Assembly (NCBI GenBank): GCA_033032865.1
Contig: JAWHQI010000099.1
Span: 2,117,001 to 2,181,000, forward strand
Length of the DNA stretch: 64,000 nt
Source: Dactylorhiza incarnata
Taxonomy: Eukaryota; Streptophyta; Magnoliopsida; Asparagales; Orchidaceae
Direction: 5' to 3'
Both the position numbers and the translations under genes were made by a program. Shown here one piece after another: positions 55,428 to 64,000 of this stretch (positions are counted from its first letter, which is position 1; each line of letters starts with the position of its first letter). The notes beneath the pieces are model-generated. The model was given only the letters and a program-made list of their open reading frames with translations, did not search any database and was not told the origin of the DNA.

Positions 55428-57022
55428 TGTTGGATATTGTATCCACAATAGCCTAGATTTGTGTGAAGTCACCCATGAACCAAGTTGAATTGCTGCTGTA
55501 TTTGATGTTGTTTCCTAGTTGTGTACTTGCAGGTTATTATTGCAAAGTGTAGACCAATGTCAGATTACAGTAGGTCATTAAACACAGTATCATGCAATAT
55601 AATCCCTCATTGTGTGGAACATAGTGTTGACTCATGTATGATCTCTCTATTGGGATACAATTCATTTTCAAGTCCTTTGATGCTAATTAGGAGTTGGAAG
55701 ATTTGTTGGGTGTCAAGAGAGAAAGAAAGAAATAGTTTCAGAATTTTTCTAAGTGCATTTTTCGAGAAATCATTTCTGGTTCTCGAGAAATCAGGTTCAT
55801 TTCTCAAGGAATCAGTTCTATTCTTGAGAAATCCTTCTCAGATTTCAAGTTCAAGCTTTCTAAGTCATTTCTCGAGAAGTCATTTCCTTTCTCGAGAAAT
55901 CAAGATCATTTCTCGACAAGCCTTTTCTGTTCTCGAGAAATCCCTCTCAGTTGTCCAGTGAAGTCTTTCTAAGTCATTTCTCGAGAAGTCAATTCCTCTC
56001 TTAAGAAATCAAGATCGTTTCTCGAGAAGCAAATTTCAGTTCTCGGGAAATCCAGTTCATTTCTCGAGAAATCATTTATGTTCTCGAGAAATTCCTTTCA
56101 ATTTTTTCCAGAAAGTTCTTCTAAGCCTTTTCTCGGGTTGTAGCAGTTCTTCTCTCGAGAAATCTTGTCATTTCTCGAGAAATCCTTTTGATCTCAAGAA
56201 ATTGTTTTATTTCAGACAATGTTCTCAAAATTCATTTCTGATGGGATTTAAAATATTCTCTGTCCCTGTCAGTGCCACGTGTGACGTGTTTTAAGGAAAA
56301 TTCTACCTTAAAATAAGGACTTATTACCGTTAGACTTATTTATTATAAAAGGTCTTTATCAGTTTTTGTCTAAACCTAATCAATCGGAAAAATCGACAAA
56401 GAGCCGCACGCCTCCTGCCATTGCTGAAGATCTTCATCTCTCTCATTCAACCGATCTTTTTGGAGGAAAAGATTCGACTGATCAGTGATCTAATTTTCTA
56501 TAGAAGTCTATTGGATCTTGTCGAGTCCTAGAAGTTTAAATCTGAGATTTCAGCTTTCTTCCTCAACATCAAGCAAAAGTTTTCCAAGTCTCAAGAAGGA
56601 AGAAGATCAGAATATTTCAGATATGTACTTGTATTTTTAATCATTTATTGTACACACTCTCTATTTCTTATGGAAGTTTATCTTCCGAATTGTAGGAGCG
56701 TTGTCTCCGAGTTTGTAGGAGCGTTGTCTCTGAGTTTGTAGGAGAGTTTTCTTCGAGGTGTAGGAGTAGTGACTCCGAGTTATTATGATCATTATTGATC
56801 TGAGATACAATGAAGTAGCTGAGGCTAGCCGTAGTGCTAGATAGGCGAGGCGGGAAAGTGGAGTACCCAAGATTGGGGAACCACTATAAAATCCTTGTGT
56901 CATCTGTGTTTGTGATTTGCTTTTCTGTGTTCTATATTTCATCAAGTTTTAATTCCGCAAAAGACGCAGATCTCACATATTCACCCCCTCTAGGTGATTT
57001 AGGTAGGCAACTAGATACTTCA
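55428..57022 (+). repeat. D LTR 3 (complete)
   Basis: 1595 bp, TGTTGGATATTG...AGATACTTCA. Array at 55755-56200, GCCACGTGTGACGTG near 56275, TATAAAA at 56344-56350, minisatellite at 56690-56785. Confidence 0.93.
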
Positions 57023-57025
57023 AGC

Positions 57026-58525
57026 TGGTTGAGGTTTTCAATTATTATGGCGTTGTGCCTGCTCAGGTGCCATTAAACTCAATAGCCTTGATATTCGCCT
57101 ACATCTGCTAGTTGAGGTCGGACAGGGTGACCTTCACTCTTGACCTCTTCCGTGCGGTCTTTACTGTGAAGTCATTAAAAGAAGGAAAGAAGAAAGAGGA
57201 GTTCAAAGGTTGATGTACTTCTCCTGTCGGGGGTGAAGATCGTCAATCTCCTGAATAAGATCCCGAATTGGACAGAACAATTCTTGATCTTTGAGGGAGA
57301 TTTTGGCGGTCTTAAGACTCGACCTGCTCCCCGAGCTGAGGCAGTCTTCAAGAAGCTGAAAACTCTATTAGGGTCGGAGACCGCTATCAAGGAGATGCTT
57401 TCCCTACAACAGATCGATCTTCTTTATTACATCAACTACTGGGATGAGGTCGTTGAGCTCACGCCTGAGGAGATTAAGAGACATCTTGCAATCTTAAAAC
57501 TCTTTGATTTTATGTTTAATATCTGATGCAAGTTTTCTGACGTAGCGACCCTGGTGGTTCCGTCGATCTTTCCGTTCCCTCCAAAAGAGGAGGCTCTTAC
57601 CCAGCGTGATCTGGGATTAAAAAGGGAGAGGGAGAGGTAGCAGAATCAGACCGCTGAACCATCTTATCCTACTCAGGAAATATTCCCCTTGGCTGGATAC
57701 AGGAGGAAGTTGAAGGACCTTGAGGGGAGACCATTACTCAAGTGGGATGACAAAGGAAAGAGTGTGAAAATTTCCACGGCTCTCCCCCTTTGGAGTTGTG
57801 GTCTCACTCGCCATGCAGATGCGGTCACGTCTGCCATATATGGTGAGAAGAATCAAATGGAGTTGTATGACCTGGATGAAGAGATTGTACCTGACATGTG
57901 CTCACAGGCAACAGTCAAAAGCAGAATTTTGAACCAACACATAGGGCGGCTTCTGTGTCGGGCTCTCCATGACAATAAGAATCTTGTCGACGAACTTGAG
58001 GTGAGGATCTTTATAATCCTTTATGCAACCTTATAAATTTTAGACCGCCTAATCTGACTTACTTCCTTACCGAAAACGAGGAAAGATATGTATAACAATG
58101 ACAATCCAGTTTATCAAAGGATTACGTTGGAGGAAGTAAAGGGGGCTGTCGAACTTGCGATCACTATGATGCGAGACCGCGGAGTTATCATTCCTGAAGA
58201 TATTAATTTTTACAGCTTATTTCCTGCACTGTCTCTTCAGTAGAGGAAGAAGAGGCAAAAGAAAGAGAAGGAGAGGGGGAGAAGAAGAGGAAGAAGGAGG
58301 AGAGGAAGCTGCGGTTTCCTAGACCGGTGAGGTCGAGGTCAGAGAGAGTGATAATGAGACCGACCAGGCGAGTGGCAGTCAGTATCAGCCCGGTGTTGAC
58401 TTGAGTTTGGCGGCGGACTCGAGTGATAGTTTCGAGGATTCATCTGATAGTTTGGAAAAAACCTCAGCTGACACCAGGTCTTCAGAAGAGCCTTCACCCA
58501 AGAAACCACGACAATCCAAATAGAT
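57026..58525 (+). pseudogene. Antisense ORF of element E (putative gypsy-type transposon protein)
   Basis: It opens at the D junction with LVEVFNYYGVVPAQVPLNSI, which resembles the domain annotated as putative gypsy type transposon in many plant proteins. It continues through KIVNLLNKIPNWTEQFLIFE, KLKDLEGRPLLKWDDKGK and QHIGRLLCRALHDNKNLVDE. GAG followed by GTGAGG at 58000 may be an intron donor. After 58080 the reading continues with YQRITLEEVKGAVELAITMM. Breaks: stops near 57110 and 57212, a shift near 57230, TGA at 57524, TAG at 57638. The start is lost. Strand is opposite to the pol of E. Function unknown. Confidence 0.65.
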
Positions 58526-59925
58526 ATTTCATTTTGTCAAATTTGCATTTTGATTTTATCAAAAGTCGCGGTCACAATATTTTGCAGACCGCGCGATGTA
58601 TAACCCTGGCTTTGATATGAATAGAGATCAACCAAATTTTTTACATACCTTTTGCAGTTCAATGTCGGTCTAGCTTCTTGTATGTACATTCTTTACTATT
58701 TTCTGATCTGATCGATCTTCTGATATCTGGTCTAATGATGATATCCTCAGAATAATTAATCGTTTGACCGAATGGTCACAAATTTTGAGTTTGATATTTT
58801 CTTTTTCTGGGGAACAATGCTTTTTATCTTAGCATAGTTCTTCATGTTTTGAGAGACTAAAAAGAATGATAATTTTCCAATAGACCTAGAACACCAATGA
58901 GATAAAAACGATCTTAACACAATGAACACCTGGGATGTGATAATTACGATCTTAAAAACATCCAGACCACATATTATTAATACTTTGAAATATTTTGTAC
59001 AACAAATAAGCTTCCATAGATCCAAGACATCCAGAGCAAAATACATGCGATTTAAATATACCCAGATCGTTTATATTTGATTCAAACAATTTTAGAATCT
59101 ACCTCTGGCATTCTAACAATTCCCATTGTACAATTTCTTCAAGATCATTGAGAGCGATGATCTAAGAAAACTGAAACCGCCATTATCTCGAGACATATGA
59201 AATAATCATTTCAGGAAAAATTCCGCAGGCGGTGGTCTTAAGTTCATCAAGAATAACTGGATCAAGACCGCGCGGTCCTAAGAAGGAGAAAAAGAATGCA
59301 CAAGCTAAGATGACCAATGGGAAGGTGTGTACTAAAAAGCGACCTCATTGCTTTCCTCAGAGAGGTCATCATAGTTGTGTCATTGTTAATGAAAACAAAC
59401 TCATCGGTCGTGAGAAAGAGAGAAGAAGAAATGACTCCAGCGGTCATGGAGGATAAATAGAAGAAGTGACCTCGGCGGTCAAGAGGTTAGAAAGGGACGA
59501 AGTGACCTTTTTGGTCAGGGGATAAGAGGCAATCTTGGCTGTCATAAAACACTCGAGACCTCTTCTAAGAGAAAACTTGACCAAGAAGGCTAAGTTAGGG
59601 AGTATCCGAGTGTAACAGCCTAATAGGCTATGATGGCCAACTGGGCAGGTGTGTACTAAAAACTGACCACATTACTTTCCTCAGAAGGTTCATCAACGAT
59701 GTTGGACACGATCCATATGCACTACAGAGGTGACATTCACCTTGACCTCCCTTGATGCAGAGGTGTGTTCACATGTCACCCTGGATCCGGAATCTTAAAG
59801 ATCTGTCACACGAGATTAGCGAGCTACTACTACACGGAGGTGAAATCTCCCCGCAATCCCTGATCAATGTAGATGTTACAACTCTAGCTTCAATTCGTGG
59901 AGTTCAAGTAGGATTCGCCAATATC
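58526..59925. other. Element E 3' untranslated region
   Basis: No coding gene. AGACCGCGCGGTCCT (59265-59279), GCAGACCGCGCG (58586-58597), GCGGTGGTCTTAAG, CGGTCATGG, TCGGCGGTCAAGAGG and TTTGGTCAGG recur, all built on GACCGC/GCGGTC. The rest is AT-rich with nothing I recognise. Confidence 0.6.
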
Positions 59926-61059
59926 TCACCTGATTCTTATGTTTTTATCGAAGTGCCTTGCCATTCTCCTCTTCACTTCTTCCCGTCTTATCATAGCTTC
60001 ATCTCTCAACTCCTCAATGAGGTAGAGACTACATTTCAAGTTCTCATCGTTCTCCTCTATCCAACTACCTTCATTCTTCTTAGCGAATATAACTCTTGGA
60101 CTTTTAACCTCGAATTTGACTAGAATGAGGGTTTCTGAGCCATGGGATAGCTTGAAGGGAGTCTCTCCAGTAGCTCTGGTAGGGGTGGTTCTCAAGGTCC
60201 AGGGCACTGATTGAAGTTGTTATGCCCAGTTACCTTTGATATTCTTGACCTTCTTCTTAAGGAGGTTCAGGATAGATTTGTTAGCTACTTCCACCTGACC
60301 ATTGCTTCTGGGATGATGCACCGAAGCAAAGCGTAGATCAATTCATATCTCATCACAAAAGTTAATTATCTCTGAATTGTTGAATTGAGGCCCATTGTTA
60401 GTGATGATAGCCATTGGAATCCCGTGCCTATAAATAATCTCACCCCAAATAAAGTTTTTTACTATCTGGGTGGTAATTCTAGCTAAAGCTTTTTCTTAGA
60501 TCCATTTGTTGAAATAGTCAATCATAACTAGAATAAAACGACGCTGCCCACTTGCCATAGGAAAATGTCCGAGAAGATCCATTCCCCAAACTGCAAACGG
60601 CCAATGAGTCATTATCGATCTCAACTTCTGAGCAGGCTGATGCTGAAGGGGAGCAAACTTTTGACATTGAACACATTTCTTAGCATAGTCACTGGCATCC
60701 TTCCTCATGCTAGGCCAGAAGTATCCTTGCCTTAGAATTCTCTTTTCTAAGGTTCTGGCACCTGAATGACTTCCATATTCACCAGAATGAACTTCTCTAA
60801 GAACTATTGAGATTTCTTCTTCTGAGATATATCTAGCTAGAGGAGCTAAGAGAGTCTTTCGATATAGAATTCCTGCACTCAGATAATAATGCGCTGCTTT
60901 CAACCTAAATCTTTTCTTATCTTTGACACTGATACGAAACTCCCCTGTTGAAAGATAAAGAACAAAAGGGTCCATCCAAGATGGCCTCTGATCAATTGTC
61001 ATGACTATTTCTTCTTCTACTGCTGGATGAAACAGATCCGAGGTAGTTCCTCCAGATAG
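59926..61059 (-). pseudogene. Element E integrase
   Basis: The zinc-binding HHCC region is readable at about 60790-60670 (VHSGEYGSHSGARTLEKR, then CVQCQKFAPL). The catalytic core has the first Asp in VWGMDLLGHF. The second conserved position reads ITNNGPQFNN (60385-60408), so the usual Asp is Asn. Glu is in RSNGQVEVAN. A stop at 60496 (after FNKWI) and others near 60345 and 60220 break it. The C-terminal part (WTLRTTPTRATGETPFKLSH) is open. Confidence 0.88.
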
Positions 61060-61520
61060 CAATCCAAATTTTGCGAGTTGATCAGCCTTAGAATTATATG
61101 CTCTGGGAATGTGTTGAATAGTGAAACTTTTAAACCTTCCAATTTTGTTTTTCACCAGCTCTTGATACTTCTTTAAAATAGGTTCTCGAGTTCCATATAT
61201 ATGTACTGTTAACCTGAGAAGCCATGACTAGAGAGTCCATTTTCACCTCAACATGCTCAATACCTAATTCTCTGGCAAAGCGTAGACCTGCCAAAGAGCC
61301 TCATACTCGGCTTGATTGTTAGTAACTGGAAAATGAAACTTTAAAGCTTGATTTAGCCTTACACCTTTCAGATTGATTAATACTACTCCTGCTCCGGAAG
61401 AGTTTTTACCTGAAGCTCCATCAGCAAAGATAGTCCAAGGGAGAGGTTTCTTAACCTCAATTTCGGAACCAATACCTGCAGTATTAACCATGAAGTCTCC
61501 CAACACCTAGGCTTTGATCG
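61060..61520 (-). pseudogene. Element E additional RNase H
   Basis: WTIFADGASGKNSSGAGVVL holds the first catalytic Asp, NNQAEYEAL the Glu and VKMDSLVMASQ the second Asp. It closes with IQHIPRAYNSKADQLAKFG. One frameshift falls after EYEAL (near 61290). This extra domain, close in type to archaeal and cellular RNase H, defines the Tat lineage. Confidence 0.85.
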
Positions 61521-61944
61521 CCATACGTGGCACGTAAGAAATATTGAATTCACTTAGTTCTATCGCCCACTTGGCTAATCTACCTGAATGCTCTAGCTTT
61601 CCTAATTCTTCAGAGGTAAGTCCGTGACTCTACTTGAATAGAATGAGCTTGGAAATATGGTCTGATCCTTCTTGCTAAGACAACGAGAGCTAACGCCAAC
61701 TTCTCTAGGATTGGATATCTGATTTCTGCATTCTTTAGGATCCTACTATCATAGTAGACCGAGAACTGCTTTTTCTTTTCTTCTCTTACAAGCACCGAGC
61801 TAACAACATCAACTCCAACACCCAGGTATAAGAAGAGGTCCTCACCCTCTCGGGGGCTTTGAAGAAGAGGAATTGAGGTTAGCTATTTTTTCAACTGATC
61901 AAAAGCTATATCACATTCTTTGGTCCACTCAAACTTAGAAGCCT
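61521..61944 (-). pseudogene. Element E RNase H of the RT
   Basis: LVREEKKKQFSVYYDSRILK, then NAEIRYPILEKLALALVVLA, then RRIRPYFQAHSIQV is the usual Ty3/gypsy RNase H stretch. The frame is lost near 61620. It continues the RT on its C-terminal side. Confidence 0.85.
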
Positions 61945-63115
61945 TCAGAAGGGTTTTGAAAAAGGGGCACTTTTGTCTCCTGAATGAGATATGAACCTAC
62001 TCAGCCCTGCCATTCTACCTCCTAGCTGTTGCACTTCCTTTGGAGATCTCGGAGGTGCCATTTCGAGAATCGCTTTCACTTTATCCGGATTAGGTTCAAG
62101 TCCCTCGGGGATCAAAAGATGACCTAAGAATTTGCCTTTGCTCGCTTCAAAAATACATTTCAAAGGATTCATACTCATATTGAAGGTTTGGAGGGTTGAG
62201 AACGTCTCTTCGAGGTCCTTCAAATGAGCTGGAAATGCCTTACTTTTGACGAGGAGGTCATCAACGTAAACCTCAAGATTTCTACCCTTCTGTCTTTGAA
62301 ACACCGAATCCATCATCCTTTGATAGGTTGCACCAGCGTTTTTAAGCTCGAAAGACATTACGCGATAACAAAAACATCCATCGTTCACAATGAATGATGT
62401 ATGAAGTATGTCAGGCTTATGCATTCTAATTTGATAATATCCCGAGAATGCATCTAAAAAACTCATAAAAAATACCCAACCGCAGAATCAACTAAAGAAT
62501 CAATCTGAGGCAAGGGGTAACAATCTTCTGGGAAAGATTTATTAAGACAGGTGAAGCCCACACACATACGCCCTTTGCAACTTGGCTTTTTCACCATTAT
62601 AATATTTGAAACCCAATCAGGGTACTAAATCTCCTGGACAAAGCCAGCTTGAAGAAGCTTCAGCACCTCCTCCCTGATTGGTTCAGCAAGCGTCTCAACA
62701 ACAGCACGCTTCTTCTGCTTCACAGGCATGCATGCTGGATCTATAATCAGGTGATGTCAAGCTACGTCAGGATCAGCCCTTGGCATGTATTTTGCTGACC
62801 AATCGAATACATCCAAGTTCCTCATAAGGCAGGAAATCAACTCCCTCTTTTCAGCTTCAGCGAGATCTCCATTAACGGAGAGTTCCTTCTTTTCATCTTC
62901 AGCTTCAACAGGCACTTTCTGGACTACCTAGGCAGGTTCTAGGTGAGCCCCTTCAGACTTCTCTCCCGCTGTCAACTCCCCTGGCAGGTTTTGGACTGAC
63001 TCTTCCAGAGATTTTTCAACAGGGACCTCACAGTCCATCTCTTCGGCTTCAGGAACCTCTTCCACACTTGCTGCCTCGGGGAAATATGCCTCCACGGTGT
63101 TAACCATTTGACCTA
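61945..63115 (-). pseudogene. Element E reverse transcriptase with linker from protease
   Basis: The N-terminal linker is acidic (YFPEAASVEEVPEAEEMDCE). RT entry is at about 62770-62640 (PACMPVKQKKRAVVETLAEP). The palm is at 62466-61945: FLDAFSGYYQIRMHKPD, then ELKNAGATYQRMMDSVFQ, then the intact VYVDDLLVKS. Breaks: a shift next to the protease near 63118, TAG near 62927, a TGA near 62757, TAG near 62625 and a shift in a T run near 62462. Confidence 0.9.
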
Positions 63116-63478
63116 TCATTCTCGGGCAAGTTTTGGATCACTCCGGACCCTGAACTGCTTCCCTTTGGCAGTAAACTTCAAAGCTAGATGGAAAGTTGAC
63201 ACGATGGCCCTATATTCATTGAGTATTGGTCTCCCGAAGATGCAATAGTATCTGCTAGGTGCATCTACTACTACAAACTCTACTTGCTTGATCACACCTC
63301 CCATTACCATAGTGATGGTCACCTTATCCTCCACTTCTTTCTTTTCCCCTGAGAATTCGTAGAGAGGTTCCTCGGTAGCGAGAAGAGGCTTCCCAGACTT
63401 GAGACCTTCAAAGGCTGGTTTGAATAGGAGATTCACTGAACTGCCAGTATCAATCACAATTCTAATTACGGTAAAATT
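63116..63478 (-). pseudogene. Element E aspartic protease
   Basis: VIDTGSSVNLLFKPAFEGLK carries the catalytic DTG, and YYCIFGRPILNEYRAIVS the second conserved block. It lies in the same frame as the gag end, separated by a TAA at 63479-63481. Confidence 0.9.
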
Positions 63479-64000
63479 TTATATTACTTCTTTGATCACC
63501 ACCGCATCATTAAAAGGATTGCCATGAGGGGTTAGATCCTCCTTTCCAAACACAACCACTTCCGGTTCAGGAGCTAAGGTTGAGGCCACTGCTACCTCCG
63601 ATCTGAAGACCCTCGAAACACTAGACTTCTTCGAGGACTCCCCCCCCCCCCCCCGGTGGATTAAAAAAAGATGACCGAACTCTCCTTCATTGTCAGCATC
63701 CACGCACTCATTTCCAAAGTGAAGACTACCGAAGACGTCTGCATTTTCTACTTCTTCACACTCCCAACTCACCCCAGGCACAGTTTTTGCCTTCTTTGCA
63801 TGCTCCTCAACTCTTTTTGCTACTAAATCTTGGAGTTTTCCTTCCTTCAGCAACTTCTCAATCAAGAACCTGAGAGTTCTGCAGTTCTCAGTCTGATGAA
63901 CCCTTTCTTTATGATACTCGCAATATAAAGTTTGATTTCTGGATCGGACGTCAGATTTGATTGGTGCTGGTTTCTTAAAGAAGGGTTGCTTTTGAATAAT
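63479..64000 (-). pseudogene. Element E gag C-terminus (partial)
   Basis: Open from the window edge. TLYCEYHKERVHQTENCRTL is the conserved Cys/His block near the end of Tat gag, followed by FLIEKLLKEGKLQDLV. A C homopolymer of about 15 bases (63641-63655) lies within the frame and codes for glycines. The gene starts beyond 64000. Confidence 0.85.

Larger units (their letters stand above)
35143..57022 (+). mobile_element. D array: tandem SIRE-type copia elements D1 and D2
   Basis: Plus strand: partial LTR 1 (35143-35792), D1 internal (35793-43962), LTR 2 lacking its first 291 bp (43963-45261), D2 internal (45262-55427) with solo LTR S inserted, and complete LTR 3 (55428-57022). D1 and D2 are close copies and share at least one old premature stop. 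The right flank starts agctg at 57023 inside element E; the left flank is lost at the C junction, so no duplication can be checked. Confidence 0.9.
57023..64000 (-). mobile_element. Element E: Tat/Retand-type Ty3/gypsy with additional RNase H and antisense ORF
   Basis: On the minus strand the order is gag end, protease, RT, RNase H, additional RNase H, integrase, then a 2.9-kb region with an open frame on the other strand. The additional RNase H after the first one is the hallmark of the Tat lineage, and antisense ORFs near the 3' end are known in some of its members. Both LTRs are outside or cut: LTR 3 of D interrupts the left side, and the 5' LTR lies beyond 64000. Confidence 0.88.

Noticed and set aside
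59752..60123. Plus-strand open frame over the integrase end of E
   Set aside because: It overlaps the better supported minus-strand integrase C-terminus and has no domain of its own.

Overview
This window is a stretch of plant nuclear DNA made almost entirely of LTR retrotransposons. I see no intact host gene. Low GC in untranslated parts, long LTRs, tRNA-Asp and initiator-Met primer binding sites, Athila, Tat/Retand, SIRE and Tork-type polyproteins, and many C-to-T stops (notably CGA to TGA) all fit a methylated, repeat-rich region of a seed plant, probably a eudicot. The species cannot be named from this sequence.

Layout, left to right. (1) 1-5297 is the 5' half of an Athila-type Ty3/gypsy element on the minus strand, called Athila-1. 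(2) 5298-5580 is an unidentified GC-rich flank. (3) 5581-35142 is a SIRE-type Ty1/copia element on the plus strand, element C, which lost most of pol. Its 5' LTR is split by a Tork-type copia element on the minus strand (element A, 5875-22996). The RT gene of A is in turn split by a younger SIRE-type element on the minus strand (element B, 8080-19734). The 3' end of C is split by an Athila-type composite without coding capacity (element F, 27452-34310). (4) 35143-57022 is a tandem SIRE-type array of LTR, D1, LTR, D2, LTR. A solo LTR (S, 46358-47925) sits in the gag of D2. (5) 57023-64000 is a Tat/Retand Ty3/gypsy element on the minus strand (E). It has an additional RNase H and an open frame on the opposite strand.

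The nesting is supported by target-site duplications: B ccttc/ccttc, A cacac/cacat, F gttct/gttct. By-eye LTR divergence gives the same order of age: C about 9%, A about 7%, B about 2%.

The most interesting signals are not the polyproteins. (i) In Athila-1, A, B, C, D, F and S, the LTR carries an array of short CpG-centred palindromes upstream of its TATA box. The palindrome differs between families, although several share the core TCGTCGA; E has a similar set outside an identified LTR. (ii) In B and in both D copies a second array of the same family-specific palindrome, with a TATA-like sequence, lies between pol and the extra ORF, as if that ORF had its own promoter. (iii) The untranslated 3' region of F has four hairpins with one invariant 14-base loop and stems that change by compensatory pairs, followed by a 100-bp GC-rich island bounded by inverted repeats. 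(iv) The LTR of F has swallowed a leader and primer binding site of its ancestor. (v) D and F both show tandem LTR-internal-LTR-internal-LTR structures. (vi) The C/D junction falls exactly where transcription of D is expected to begin.
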